64,000 nt of DNA from Parapedobacter tibetensis (GTDB lineage: Bacteria > Bacteroidota > Bacteroidia > Sphingobacteriales > Sphingobacteriaceae): the NCBI RefSeq assembly GCF_024704835.1, contig NZ_JAMXBE010000006.1, positions 186,514-250,513 on the forward strand, written 5' to 3'. Every line of letters begins with the position of its first letter. Within the stretch, counting starts at the first letter, position 1. The notes beneath the pieces were generated by a model. It made no database searches. It saw only the letters and a list, made by a program, of their open reading frames with translations, and was not told the origin of the DNA. Of this stretch, positions 36,287 to 44,976 are shown piece by piece. Made by a program: the position numbers and the translations under genes.

Positions 36287-36310
36287 CATACGTTATTCAT
36301 CCTATAGCAG

Positions 36311-36354
36311 AAAAGCCGTTCCGGAGGGATTCGTCCACTCGGAGCGGTTTTTTT
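36311..36354 (+). terminator. Rho-independent terminator after rpsP
   Basis: AAAAGCCGTTCCGGAG pairs, with one bulge and a G-T pair, with CTCGGAGCGGTTTTTTTT, followed by ATTTTT. It lies 25 bases after the rpsP stop and before rimM, so rimM is partly uncoupled or needs read-through. Confidence 0.75.
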
Positions 36355-36388
36355 TATTTTTGACTTTTTAGGAAACCTGCGATAAAGA

Positions 36389-36910
36389 ATGGATTTAGCG
36401 GAAAGTTTTTATATAGGCTATATCAGCAAAACCCGCGGCCTCAAGGGAGAGGTGCAACTATTTTTTGAATTTGATGATTATAAAGTATTGGAGCTGGATG
36501 TATTGTATCTGGAAATCGACTGCAAGCTCGTGCCCTTTTTTGTAGATAGTTTCAAATTGCATTCCAATAGTACGGCTTACCTGTTTCTGGAAGATGTGGA
36601 CCATGTCGACAAAGCACAGCCACTCGTTCGTAAGAAAGTATACCAGCCTAACAGTAAGAAACCTGAACGCCATCCGGATGATTTCCGCATCACCGATTTA
36701 AAAGGTTATACGGTTTATGACCAGCGATATGGCGAGTTGGGTGAAATCATCGAGGTGCATGAATATCCGCAACAATATGTGGCTGTTGTTCCTTACAAAT
36801 TCAATGAGCTGATGTTCCCACTCAATGATGAATTGATTGTATCGGTTGACAAGGAAAATAAAAAGCTGGAAGTAGACCTGCCGGAAGGTTTGGTGGATGT
36901 ATATTCATGA
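36389..36910 (+). CDS. rimM: 16S rRNA processing protein RimM
   Basis: 173 aa, normal length. N-terminal domain FYIGYISKTRGLKGEVQLFFEFDD, typical of RimM, then the PRC-barrel-like part with LKGYTVYDQRYGELGEIIEVHEYPQQYVAVV and the end LEVDLPEGLVDVYS. RimM binds S19 in 30S maturation. In many bacteria the order is rpsP-rimM-trmD-rplS; here trmD and rplS are absent and a riboswitch plus metF follow. Confidence 0.94.
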   Translation: MDLAESFYIGYISKTRGLKGEVQLFFEFDDYKVLELDVLYLEIDCKLVPFFVDSFKLHSNSTAYLFLEDVDHVDKAQPLVRKKVYQPNSKKPERHPDDFRITDLKGYTVYDQRYGELGEIIEVHEYPQQYVAVVPYKFNELMFPLNDELIVSVDKENKKLEVDLPEGLVDVYS

Positions 36911-36942
36911 TAGGGTGGATTGCACATTGCCAAAAGATGGGC

Positions 36943-36973
36943 TTGTAAATCAACAAACTATTATCGATATTTG
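36943..36973 (+). promoter_or_regulatory. Probable promoter of the metF leader
   Basis: TTG (36943-36945), 20 bases, then GATATTTG (36966-36973), one mismatch from TANNTTTG. It lies directly before the SAM-I aptamer. Confidence 0.4.
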
Positions 36974-36980
36974 GCGGCTG

Positions 36981-37088
36981 CTTATTGAGAAAGGTCGAGG
37001 GATTGGACCCGATGAAGCCTTAGCAACCTGTGCTTACAAGGTGCTACATTCTACCCGATAATTGATTTCGATTGCTGGGAAAGATAAG
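36981..37088 (+). promoter_or_regulatory. SAM-I riboswitch (S box)
   Basis: The conserved core is plain: AAGGTCGAGGGATTGGACCC, GATGAAGCCTTAGCAACC, AAGGTGCTACATTC, with P1 closed by CTTAT (36981) and ATAAG (37084-37088). It binds S-adenosylmethionine and lowers expression of methionine genes. It precedes metF by about 140 bases. Bases 36984-36997 are also almost perfectly complementary to 37104-37118, giving an alternative fold that would exclude P1; this could form the expression platform. Confidence 0.92.
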
Positions 37089-37229
37089 CTGGGGCGGTTT
37101 TCGCGACCTCTTCTCAATCCAAGCATATGGTGTTGTTTTACTTGTAAGGATACGAATGGGCATATATTATTTAGAACGCCACTGGATAGACTTGGCTTCT
37201 GCTAATGATTCCAACATAAGTTTGATAGG

Positions 37230-38186
37230 ATGAAGATTACCGAACATATCAATAATGCAAAAGGGAAAACACTCTTCTCCTTTGAATTGCTCCCCCCCGT
37301 AAAAGGGCAAAGCATCACCAGTATTTACAACACCATTGATGCCTTAATGGAATTCAATCCCCCATTTATCGATGTAACCTACCACCGAGAGGATTATATC
37401 TATAAACAGCATGCCAATGGGTTGCTCGAACGTATTGCCTACCGCAAGCGACCGGGCACCGTAGCCATTTGTGCTGCCATTATGAATAAATATAAAGTGG
37501 ACGCGGTGCCCCATTTGATTTGTGGGGGGTTCACCAAAGAGGAAACCGAAAATGCATTGATCGATCTGCACTTCTTGGGTATCGACAATGTGCTGGTATT
37601 ACGCGGTGATGCCCGAAAGGCCGATAAGGACTTTGTGCCCACCCCCGGTGGCCATGCCTATGCCACTGACTTGCTGCAGCATGTGAAGGAGATGAATAAT
37701 GGCAAATACTTGCATGAAGACATCGAAAATTCTGAAAGGACGGATTTCTGTATTGGCGTGGCAGGGTATCCCGAAAAGCATTTTGAGGCACCCAATTTCC
37801 AAACAGACTTCAACTATCTGAAAAAGAAGGTGGATATGGGCGCTGATTTCATCGTTACCCAAATGTTTTTCGACAATAGTAAATATAAGGCTTTCGTGGA
37901 ACAATGCCGAGCACACGACATCAATATACCGATCATCCCTGGATTGAAACCCATCACTTCGGCGAGGCAACTGATCACCTTGCCCAAGATTTTCCATATC
38001 GATATTCCGCTGGAATTGAGTGAAGCAATAGACGCTTGCAAATCGCCACATGCCGTTAGGGAATTGGGCATCGAATGGATGGTACAACAGTGCAAGGAAC
38101 TCGTCGCCTTTGGCGCGCCGGTATTGCATTTCTATACGATGGGCAACCCCGGGCCAACTAAGCGGATTGTGGAACAGGTGTTTTAA
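37230..38186 (+). CDS. metF: 5,10-methylenetetrahydrofolate reductase
   Basis: 318 aa. MetF reduces methylene-THF to methyl-THF with FAD and NAD(P)H, supplying methyl groups for methionine. The TIM-barrel motifs are present: FSFELLPP with the conserved Glu, FIDVTYHRED, HLICGG, NVLVLRGDA, IGVAGYPEKH, DFIVTQMFFDN and IPIIPGLKPI. It follows a SAM-I riboswitch, so it should be repressed when SAM is high. It is a single gene converging on glnS. Confidence 0.97.
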   Translation: MKITEHINNAKGKTLFSFELLPPVKGQSITSIYNTIDALMEFNPPFIDVTYHREDYIYKQHANGLLERIAYRKRPGTVAICAAIMNKYKVDAVPHLICGGFTKEETENALIDLHFLGIDNVLVLRGDARKADKDFVPTPGGHAYATDLLQHVKEMNNGKYLHEDIENSERTDFCIGVAGYPEKHFEAPNFQTDFNYLKKKVDMGADFIVTQMFFDNSKYKAFVEQCRAHDINIPIIPGLKPITSARQLITLPKIFHIDIPLELSEAIDACKSPHAVRELGIEWMVQQCKELVAFGAPVLHFYTMGNPGPTKRIVEQVF

Positions 38187-38188
38187 AG

Positions 38189-38210
38189 GCTTAGGGCTGA
38201 AGCCCTAAGC
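38189..38210. terminator. Convergent hairpin between metF and glnS
   Basis: GCTTAGGGCT (38189-38198) and AGCCCTAAGC (38201-38210) form a perfect 10-bp stem with a tight GA loop. It lies between two converging stops but lacks a T-run, so it is only a probable terminator. Confidence 0.45.
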
Positions 38211-38222
38211 ATTAAGAACGAA

Positions 38223-39893
38223 TCAACCTTTTTGAATTTCTTTCGCCCAAGTATCGCGTAACGTAACTGTACGGTTGAACACCGGTTTACTGGAGGTCGA
38301 CTTCGTATCGAGCGTGAAATAGCCCTTACGGATAAACTGATATCCTTTGCCCGGTTCGGCATGGAGTAAGTCGGGTTCTACATAGGCATTTTCAATGATT
38401 TCAAGACTGTCTGGATTGATAGATGCCTTGAAATTTTCCATTGCGACAGGATTCTCTACACTGAACAGCCGATCATATAGCCTTACCTCCACCGTTTTTG
38501 CGTGGGAAACACTGACCCAATGGATGGTTCCTTTTACCTTGATGCCACTAGTGTCTTCCCCACTTTTGGATTCGGGTATGTAGCTACAGTGTATTTCGGT
38601 AATGATGCCATTTTCGTCTTTCACTACCTCTTCGCATTTGATGATGTAAGCATGTTTGAGCCGAACCATCAGTCCCGGAGCAAGCCTAAAGAATTTTTTG
38701 GGCGGGTTTTCCATGAAATCTTCCCGCTCAATCCACAATTCCCTGCTGAATGGGATGCTGCGTTCGCCTTCGCCTCCCGCTACTTCCGGATTATTCTCGC
38801 CGATTAATGTCTCTTCTTTACCCTCCGGGTAGTTGGTGATAACCAATTTCACGGGATTGAGCACAGCCATGCGCCGCCATGCGGTTTTATTGAGGTCCTC
38901 GCGGATACAAAATTCAAGCAGGCCCAAATCGATGATGTTTTCCCGCTTGGCTACACCAATGCGCTCACAGAAATTACGGATACTTACCGGGGTATATCCA
39001 CGCCTACGTAACCCGCTAATGGTAGGCATACGGGGATCGTTCCAACCCTCCACATACTTTTCGTTGACCAATTGCAGTAATTTCCGTTTACTCATCACCG
39101 TGTAGTTGAGATTGAGCCGGGCAAACTCGTATTGTTTCGAAGGAAAAATCGCTAACTGTTCGATAAACCAATCATATAACGGCCGATGTGGCACAAATTC
39201 CAGTGTACAAATGGAATGGGTAATATTTTCAATGGAATCGCTCTGTCCATGGGCAAAGTCATACATCGGGTAGATACACCACTTATCGCCCGTGCGGTGG
39301 TGATTAGCATGTTTGATGCGGTAAATCAATGGGTCACGTAGGTGCATGTTGGGACTGGCTAAATCAATCTTGGCCCGCAATACTTTGGCGCCATCCAGAT
39401 ATATGCCACTACGCATTTCTTCAAATAAGAGAAGGTTTTCTTCCACCGTTCGGTCGCGGTATGGAGTAGGCTTGCCCGGTTCCGTTGGGGTGCCTTTGGA
39501 CGCGGCGATTTCTTCCGGTGAACTGTCATCTACATAAGCGACTCCTTTTTCGATGAGCTTCACGGCATATGCATACAGTGTTTCAAAATAGTCAGAGGTG
39601 TATAGCTCTTCAGCCCATTCAAAACCCAACCATTTGATGTCATTTTTGATACTCTCCACATATTCCGTCTCCTCGGTCACAGGGTTGGTGTCGTCGAATC
39701 GTAAATTGGTCTTTCCGTTGTATTTTTTTGCCAGTCCAAAATTAAGCACAATAGACTTCGCATGCCCAATATGTAAATAGCCATTGGGTTCAGGTGGAAA
39801 GCGTGTCAGTACACGGCCATCATGCTTTCCGGAACGTATATCCGCTTCGATGATCTCTTCTATAAAATTGAGTGATTTTTCTTCATTTTCCAT
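38223..39893 (-). CDS. glnS: Glutaminyl-tRNA synthetase
   Basis: 556 aa, normal length. Class I catalytic core with [15 protein letters not shown] (HIGH 41-44), the acceptor-binding region around [21 protein letters not shown], and the KMSKS equivalent in VMSKRKL. The C-terminal anticodon-binding barrels are present ([30 protein letters not shown] and onwards). A GlnRS means that Gln-tRNA can be charged directly in this organism. An exact -7 element TACCTTTG (39905-39898) is only four bases before the start codon, so the mRNA may be leaderless. Confidence 0.97.
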   Translation of the reverse strand: MENEEKSLNFIEEIIEADIRSGKHDGRVLTRFPPEPNGYLHIGHAKSIVLNFGLAKKYNGKTNLRFDDTNPVTEETEYVESIKNDIKWLGFEWAEELYTSDYFETLYAYAVKLIEKGVAYVDDSSPEEIAASKGTPTEPGKPTPYRDRTVEENLLLFEEMRSGIYLDGAKVLRAKIDLASPNMHLRDPLIYRIKHANHHRTGDKWCIYPMYDFAHGQSDSIENITHSICTLEFVPHRPLYDWFIEQLAIFPSKQYEFARLNLNYTVMSKRKLLQLVNEKYVEGWNDPRMPTISGLRRRGYTPVSIRNFCERIGVAKRENIIDLGLLEFCIREDLNKTAWRRMAVLNPVKLVITNYPEGKEETLIGENNPEVAGGEGERSIPFSRELWIEREDFMENPPKKFFRLAPGLMVRLKHAYIIKCEEVVKDENGIITEIHCSYIPESKSGEDTSGIKVKGTIHWVSVSHAKTVEVRLYDRLFSVENPVAMENFKASINPDSLEIIENAYVEPDLLHAEPGKGYQFIRKGYFTLDTKSTSSKPVFNRTVTLRDTWAKEIQKG

Positions 39894-39897
39894 AGTG

Positions 39898-39905
39898 CAA
39901 AGGTA
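39898..39905 (-). promoter_or_regulatory. -7 element TACCTTTG beside the glnS start
   Basis: Exact TANNTTTG on the - strand with four bases to ATG 39893; predicts a leaderless or near-leaderless mRNA. Confidence 0.5.
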
Positions 39906-39926
39906 ATTATTAGTTTGATGATTTTA

Positions 39927-40030
39927 GTTGTCAGCTATCGGTTATCAGCAGTTGGTTATCCGCCAATCGTTGTCAACTATGACGTTGTTGGCTTCCCATC
40001 AATTGGTGGATAGCTGATAGCCGAAAACAG
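39927..40030. repeat. Intergenic inverted repeats (TATCAGC/GCTGATA words)
   Basis: Bases 39931-39960 (GTCAGCTATCGGTTATCAGC, AGTTGGTTATCC) and 39995-40028 (TTGGTGGATAGCTGATAGCC) are inverted copies of short words. They make a long imperfect stem in the 218-base gap between glnS and the oxidoreductase-like gene. Confidence 0.45.
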
Positions 40031-40111
40031 TAATTGTTAAAAAAAAGATAAAAATAAACCTTACTGACGCATTTATGTCTAATTTTACGTCTTTAGGCTA
40101 AACTAATCGGT

Positions 40112-41416
40112 ATGGATAAAATATATATACGTTTTTGTTTGTTGGCATTACTTCCCTTGGTCGGCTTTTCCCAAAGCAAACGCCCCCAGGTGTTGGTATA
40201 TGGTAGTGGTGTAGATGCTTATGCTGCCGCAATGCAGTCGTCCATGTCAAACTTGAATACGGTTTGGGTTGTGGACAGTGATAAAATTACGCCTGAACTG
40301 ACATCGGAGGCGATTTCTATAGAATCAAACGTAAACTTGGACGCAGGGATATGGGCCGATTTTTTGGCGAAAGTCTTGAGGCATGATCAACGTAGTGATT
40401 CGATATCGGCCATTGCCAAGCGGAAAATAACCCCACAAATTGCCCAAAATGTGATTGACGATGCGGTTCGGGAAGCAAAAAACCTTACCATTATAAAAGG
40501 AGCGCAAGCGCTCACGGTGAAAAAATCGGGTAAGAATTGGCAAATCCAGTTGACGAATAGGCAGCGTTTCAAGGTGCGCGCCGTGGTAGATGCTTCGGCA
40601 GATGCGGTACTCCATCAGTTGGCTTATGGAAAAACGGACAGTATCAGTACAAGGACATTGCTATCAGCGGATTACTTCCAGTCAGAAGTATATGATCAGT
40701 TGTCTCGCACAGGGGTGGCTGTCGGCGATCTGGGTGGAAAACCATTTACGCTGCCATTGGCGGCATTGGTGCCTGCCGATGACAGCAACTTGTTTCTGAC
40801 CCGTAAAACCCCTGTGGTTCAACCTTTCCTCGACGGTACCGCGGAAACCATTCCCTTACTGATGCATGTAGGGCAGGCCATCGGGGCCGCTGCGGCTTAC
40901 ACCGCTTTTTTCAAAACCACGTCGGACAAACTGGATGCCCGTAATGTGCAAGGCGAATTATTGCAGTATGGAGCAAGGCTGATGCCATTTGGGGATGTAC
41001 CCATCGAAAGTCCACATTTTGCGTCCATCCAACGCATTGGTGCCACCGGCGTATTGCAAACCACGACCAGTATGCCTGGTGGCCATGCAAGGTTTGATCC
41101 CGACAGCCCTGTGGTAGCATGGGAGATACAACCCGTATTAAACCAGCTTTTTTCACGGAGCCAGATATGGTTCGTTGATCATGCGGAGGTAGATACGCTG
41201 ACGCTGGCGAATCTTTTTAGCTACATTAAGTTTGTCGGCCAGCGAGGTGATGAGTTGGAAGGGCAGGTACAAAAGTACTGGAATAAGCGCTTCCATTTCA
41301 CGGACGAATACGATGAGCAAATGATTGTTACGCGTAGACATGTGGCTGTTTTGCTGGATACGTATTGTAAACCCTTTGAAGTGAAGGTGGGGCTGGACGG
41401 CACCATTCAGCGATAA
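40112..41416 (+). CDS. Secreted FAD-dependent oxidoreductase-like protein with a degenerate dinucleotide site
   Basis: 434 aa. Signal peptide (LLPLVGFSQ). The fold follows the FAD-dependent oxidoreductase family of xanthan lyase type: VLVYGSGVDAYAAAMQSS at the start, VRAVVDASADAVLHQLAYG in the middle and a late VGQAIGAAAAYTA. The nucleotide-binding loop normally reads GGTPAGIAAA and here is GSGVDAYAAA, and the acidic end of strand 2 (WVVD) is poorly kept, so cofactor binding is doubtful. The enzyme role is unknown. It stands alone, converging on the Lrp regulator gene. Confidence 0.65.
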   Translation: MDKIYIRFCLLALLPLVGFSQSKRPQVLVYGSGVDAYAAAMQSSMSNLNTVWVVDSDKITPELTSEAISIESNVNLDAGIWADFLAKVLRHDQRSDSISAIAKRKITPQIAQNVIDDAVREAKNLTIIKGAQALTVKKSGKNWQIQLTNRQRFKVRAVVDASADAVLHQLAYGKTDSISTRTLLSADYFQSEVYDQLSRTGVAVGDLGGKPFTLPLAALVPADDSNLFLTRKTPVVQPFLDGTAETIPLLMHVGQAIGAAAAYTAFFKTTSDKLDARNVQGELLQYGARLMPFGDVPIESPHFASIQRIGATGVLQTTTSMPGGHARFDPDSPVVAWEIQPVLNQLFSRSQIWFVDHAEVDTLTLANLFSYIKFVGQRGDELEGQVQKYWNKRFHFTDEYDEQMIVTRRHVAVLLDTYCKPFEVKVGLDGTIQR

Positions 41417-41438
41417 AGAACAGCATTTCAGGGATAGC

Positions 41439-41912
41439 TTAAGTTAGACTAATGGGTCTTTTGATGCTCTCCTCAAGCGAGATGATTGTTTCCGTACGTT
41501 GTATGCCTTTCACGGCTTGAATGTCTTCATTAAGTACTTTGCGTAGATGAGTGGTATCACGGCATATTATTTTGGCAAACATGCTATATGTGCCCGTGCA
41601 ATAGTGCAGCTCCACTACTTCTTTCACCTGTTTTAGCTGTTCTACGGCATTATTGTATTGAGAACCCTTCTCTAAGTAGATCCCAAGGAAGGCGGTGATG
41701 TCAAAACCTACCTTTTGTGGGTTAATTATTAGATTTGAGCCCCTAATTATTCCTATTTCTTCCATCTTTTTCATCCTTACATGTATTGTTCCACCAGAAA
41801 CGATCAATTTTTTTGCTATTTCTGTGTAAGGTATGGACGCATCATTCATTAAAATAGATAAAATTTGTATATCTAAGTTGTCAAGGTCTAAATTTTCATG
41901 CTTTTTTTCCAT
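41439..41912 (-). CDS. Lrp/AsnC family transcriptional regulator
   Basis: 157 aa. N-terminal winged HTH (LDNLDIQILSILMNDASIPYTEIAKKLIVSGGTIHVRMKKMEEIGII) and a C-terminal RAM domain (FDITAFLGIYLEKGSQ...VVELHYCTGTYSMFAKIICRDTTHLRKVL). Such proteins form octamers and respond to amino acids. TAATTTTG (41948-41941), an exact -7 element, lies about 29 bases upstream. The target genes are unknown; the adjacent intergenic small-RNA candidate is a possible one. Confidence 0.92.
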   Translation of the reverse strand: MEKKHENLDLDNLDIQILSILMNDASIPYTEIAKKLIVSGGTIHVRMKKMEEIGIIRGSNLIINPQKVGFDITAFLGIYLEKGSQYNNAVEQLKQVKEVVELHYCTGTYSMFAKIICRDTTHLRKVLNEDIQAVKGIQRTETIISLEESIKRPISLT

Positions 41913-41940
41913 AAAAAATGTTATTATTTGTAATATATCC

Positions 41941-41948
41941 CAAAATTA
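41941..41948 (-). promoter_or_regulatory. -7 element TAATTTTG for the Lrp-type gene
   Basis: Exact TANNTTTG match on the - strand, 28 bases before ATG 41912; no clear -33 TTG at the right distance. Confidence 0.45.
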
Positions 41949-42012
41949 ATTATAAAAAATACAAAAATTGAATTTTTTCAATAAAAAAACTTTAATAAAT
42001 CAATATTTTTAT

Positions 42013-42144
42013 TAGTTTTGTATCAATCAATCAGCAAAAAGTAAAATAAATTGCTGATTATAGTTTTGCCCTCCCTCAATTTAATATAGGTTTATAATTG
42101 GTTAGCGTAGAAGCTCCTCTCCCAAAGGAGCTTCTTCCTTTTAT
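42013..42144 (+). ncRNA. Candidate intergenic small RNA, about 115 nt
   Basis: In the 374-base gap between two divergent genes, TAGTTTTG (42013-42020), an exact -7 element, is followed by two hairpins. AATCAGCAA/TTGCTGATT (42029-42037 and 42051-42059) is the first; AGAAGCTCCT/AGGAGCTTCT (42109-42118 and 42126-42135) is the second, with TTCCTTTTAT after it as a terminator. No open frame of note lies between. The promoter, folded 5' end and terminator together predict a transcript of about 115 nt. No homologue is recognised. Bases 42145-42286 hold only the next promoter. Confidence 0.5.
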
Positions 42145-42274
42145 AGCTATCGGTCCAATATTATTTAGTTTAACAGTTATGTGGGTTGTTTATTAAAAAT
42201 TTATCAAAAATAGACACTAAATTCCGTTTATTTATGAAAATATCTCAATTTTTTATTCAAACAGATCAAAAGCG

Positions 42275-42282
42275 TATCTTTA
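42275..42282 (+). promoter_or_regulatory. -7-like element TATCTTTA beside the start of the kinase-like gene
   Basis: One mismatch from TANNTTTG; four bases separate it from ATG 42287, so the mRNA may be leaderless. Confidence 0.35.
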
Positions 42283-42286
42283 CGTA

Positions 42287-43351
42287 ATGAACAGTCTTTC
42301 TCACCATGTGGAAATGGAGGATGTGAAAATCTCCCGGAAAAAGCCAGTGTACCCGGTCACAACCGCATTGCAGAAATATTTGCGTAGCTACCAGCGGGAT
42401 GTACGTATGCCCATTGGATATGGAGATCTTATCGATTTTCATGAAACGATACCGGTAATAGACAAAAACGGGAAGGATACGCTATGGGAAACACCACTTT
42501 ATTCGCCCCATGCGCAGGAAAACCTTTACAATGGATTGAAGATCCTTTACGCTCAACTTAAGGCCTCGGGAAATATACGCATCGTGGAGCATAAGTATAT
42601 CGACCGTATCGAATATTGTGCTTTCGGAAATACACATCCCTTCAGGATACGTATTGTAAATAGGCTTAACGATGTGTATGATTATTTTTATGTGAAGCAA
42701 GCCGATGCTTCTCGGATATATGGGTTAGAATTGGAGCAAATCATATCACCTAATCAAGTAAACTACTTGGTGGATGGGCAGACGCTTATGGAGGAACACA
42801 TTGTGGGTATCCCCGGTGATGTGTTTGCCAAATCACTGATGCATAATCCAGATTATAATCCCAAGCGGATTGCCAAGGAATTCGTAAAGTTCAATGAGCG
42901 GTGTATCATAACCCTGCTGGGCGATATGCGTGCGTATAACTTTGTAATGCAAATTACCCCTGATTTCGATGACTTCCAATTCCGGATTCGCGGGATAGAT
43001 TTTGACCAGCAATTTTATGAGGGCAACCCCAAAGTATACATGCCCCAATTCTTCAAAGATAACCTGCCCTATGTGCAGCTTTGCATGGAGCATCTTACGG
43101 ATAGGACCGTATTGCAATACCAACAGGAGGAGCGTTCCTCAATCGTGCACCGGGTGCGTAGTGAACGCCACCGAATTGCTGCTTTGCGCGATGTATCCAA
43201 TACAGAAGAACTATCTACGCAGGCCAACGTGAAACAGTTAAGGGAAGGTTATGCCCGCTACTACAAAAACAACCATTACTTAACGTGCCGTACGATGACC
43301 GATATCATCGAGTTGAATGTAAAAAATGTAATCCGACAAGTGAAATCATAG
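42287..43351 (+). CDS. Uncharacterised protein with kinase-like motifs
   Basis: 354 aa, cytoplasmic (no signal peptide or membrane segment). I do not recognise the family, but the order of motifs resembles the protein-kinase-like fold. These are a strand with Lys (YDYFYVKQAD, Lys137), a helix Glu (GLELEQI), an acidic hinge-like EEHIVGIPGD (169-178), a catalytic-loop-like LLGDMRAYNFV (210-220), then RGIDFDQ (236-241) in the place of DFG. The C-terminal part is helical. It stands alone between a small-RNA candidate and ruvC. A metabolic or protein kinase is a reasonable guess, not a demonstrated function. Confidence 0.7.
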   Translation: MNSLSHHVEMEDVKISRKKPVYPVTTALQKYLRSYQRDVRMPIGYGDLIDFHETIPVIDKNGKDTLWETPLYSPHAQENLYNGLKILYAQLKASGNIRIVEHKYIDRIEYCAFGNTHPFRIRIVNRLNDVYDYFYVKQADASRIYGLELEQIISPNQVNYLVDGQTLMEEHIVGIPGDVFAKSLMHNPDYNPKRIAKEFVKFNERCIITLLGDMRAYNFVMQITPDFDDFQFRIRGIDFDQQFYEGNPKVYMPQFFKDNLPYVQLCMEHLTDRTVLQYQQEERSSIVHRVRSERHRIAALRDVSNTEELSTQANVKQLREGYARYYKNNHYLTCRTMTDIIELNVKNVIRQVKS

Positions 43352-43356
43352 GCGAT

Positions 43357-43923
43357 TTACTTCATGCGATTGGCATTGTCACGCGCGAAAGCTTCCCAAC
43401 CCGAGTAGCTTTGTTTTTTGGAAGGCGAGGCATTGTTTTGGAATGCATGGCACACCGCTACGGCCAACCCATCGGTGGCATCCAGAAACTGTGGGGTTTC
43501 ATCGAACTTTAGAAGTGTCTTGAGCATGGCAGCCACTTGTTCCTTGGTCGCATTGCCATTGCCGGTGACCGACTGCTTGATTTTCCGCGGGGCGTATTCA
43601 AAAATGGGAATATCCCTGTTGAGTGCAGCGGCCATGGCCACCCCCTGTGCGCGGCCTAGCTTAAGCATTACCTGTATATTTTTACCGTAAAAAGGGGCTT
43701 CCAAAGCCATGCAATCGGGTTGATGTTGCTCGATAAGTGCACTGGTCTTCTTGAAAATGCTTTGCAATTTGAGACCATGGTCATCCAAATGGCCCAATTT
43801 GATGATACCGAGATTGATGAGGGAGAGCCGATCGCCAACTTCCTTAATGACGCCATACCCCAATACCACCGTTCCGGGGTCGATTCCCAAGATGATGCGC
43901 TCTTTTGCCGTTGGTCTTTGCAT
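43357..43923 (-). CDS. ruvC: Crossover junction endodeoxyribonuclease RuvC
   Basis: 188 aa, normal length. RuvC resolves Holliday junctions with RuvAB. The RNase H-like core shows the acidic residues: ILGIDPGTVVLGYG (Asp15), ALEAPFYGKNIQ, and the late DATDGLAVAVCHAF. KIKQSVTGNGNATKEQVAAML is a family signature. It starts at ATG 43923, with TAATATTG (43935-43928), near the -7 consensus, just upstream. tonB lies upstream on the same strand, separated by a hairpin repeat. Confidence 0.96.
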   Translation of the reverse strand: MQRPTAKERIILGIDPGTVVLGYGVIKEVGDRLSLINLGIIKLGHLDDHGLKLQSIFKKTSALIEQHQPDCMALEAPFYGKNIQVMLKLGRAQGVAMAAALNRDIPIFEYAPRKIKQSVTGNGNATKEQVAAMLKTLLKFDETPQFLDATDGLAVAVCHAFQNNASPSKKQSYSGWEAFARDNANRMK

Positions 43924-43970
43924 CGTGCAATATTACGGCTTTTCGCTGGGATAAACCCCATAGGTTTTTT

Positions 43971-44017
43971 TCCATAATTGATAAACCTAACAGGTTTTGC
44001 GCCCTGTTAGGTTTATA
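43971..44017. repeat. Hairpin repeat, copy 1 (before ruvC, after tonB)
   Basis: TCCATAATTGATAAACCTAA then CAGG, loop TTTTGCGC, and CCTGTTAGGTTTA form a 12-bp stem. The same 24-base left part recurs at 44977, on the other side of tonB. It may also terminate tonB. Confidence 0.7.
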
Positions 44018-44028
44018 CGTGTCGGTTA

Positions 44029-44865
44029 TTAGCCACCGATATTCAATCCTATCGGCAATGTATAGGCCACGCGTACTTCGCGTCCATTCTGAATGCCGGG
44101 GCGCCATTTGGGTGATTCCCTCAAAAGCCTTACCGCTTCCTCACCTGTACCGAATCTGAGATCGCGGATAATTTTGATGTCTGTTAATGAGCCGTCGCGT
44201 TCCACGATAAACTGCAAGATGACCTGGCCTTTCACACCATGCTCGATGGCATTGACGGGATACCGATAATTTTGCTGTACATACCGGGAAAACGCTTCCA
44301 TGCCGCCGGGGAATTCGGGCTCGATTTCCACGCGTATAAATGGGAGGTCGTCCGTTGCGGACGATTCGGTAATGGCGGCATCCCATTTGCCGTTACCTAC
44401 AGGCAGGTCAATATGAATGTCCGCTTCAGGGTTCCCGTCGATGGTTTTGGAACTCGGGTTGGATAGTTTCAGTGCGGCTACCGTCGGAGGTTCCTCCGTT
44501 ACCAAGTCAGCCCTGACTACCACAGGTTGGGGCATCCGTACTTGGCTGGTACGGGGTGCCGGCGGTACCGCCGCGGGTGGGGGAGATACAGGTGTATTAA
44601 TTGGTGGGGGAGGGGTCAATTTAACGATATAACCCTCGTCAAATAGGTTTTTGGGGGCATGAATACCGGTATCCGGAAAAAAGCGCTCCTTGAGCAGCGG
44701 AATTGATAATGAAATAACGAACACGCTGGAGGCAACAAAAAGCGCCAAGTTGGCGGCTTTTGAGGCGTCTTTACGCAATACATAGGCGCCATATTGCTTG
44801 TTGCGCCCCATGAAAATGATATCCAGCCAATCTTGGCTGTAAATATCCTGTTTTGGATAGAACAT
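44029..44865 (-). CDS. tonB: Energy transducer TonB
   Basis: 278 aa from ATG 44865, giving the short cytoplasmic N-terminus MFYPKQDIYSQDWLDIIFMG usual in Bacteroidota; the frame is open 20 codons further. One membrane segment (38-57), a Pro-rich spacer (TPPPPINTPVSPPPAAVPP), and the C-terminal TonB domain: RVEIEPEFPGGMEAFSRYVQQN, YPVNAIEHGVKGQVILQFIVERDGSLTDIKII and WRPGIQNGREVRVAYTLPI. TonB carries energy from ExbBD to the outer-membrane receptors found at 12, 19 and 30 kb. ExbBD is not in the window. Confidence 0.92.
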   Translation of the reverse strand: MFYPKQDIYSQDWLDIIFMGRNKQYGAYVLRKDASKAANLALFVASSVFVISLSIPLLKERFFPDTGIHAPKNLFDEGYIVKLTPPPPINTPVSPPPAAVPPAPRTSQVRMPQPVVVRADLVTEEPPTVAALKLSNPSSKTIDGNPEADIHIDLPVGNGKWDAAITESSATDDLPFIRVEIEPEFPGGMEAFSRYVQQNYRYPVNAIEHGVKGQVILQFIVERDGSLTDIKIIRDLRFGTGEEAVRLLRESPKWRPGIQNGREVRVAYTLPIGLNIGG

Positions 44866-44976
44866 AACGATAATGATTAAAAGTTGAACAAATACTGGAC
44901 AAAAACGGCCGTTATGTCTTTCCAATCAGAAAAAAAGTTTCTCTGTTTATCTTATTGATGCAGTGGGATGGCTGAT

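Noticed and set aside
35120-36289. A 389-codon open frame antisense to rpsP rich in Ser/Phe/Arg/Cys
   Set aside because: It is the mirror of the acidic repeat (GAA/GCT codons read backwards), has no start context or homology, and rpsP is clearly the coding strand.
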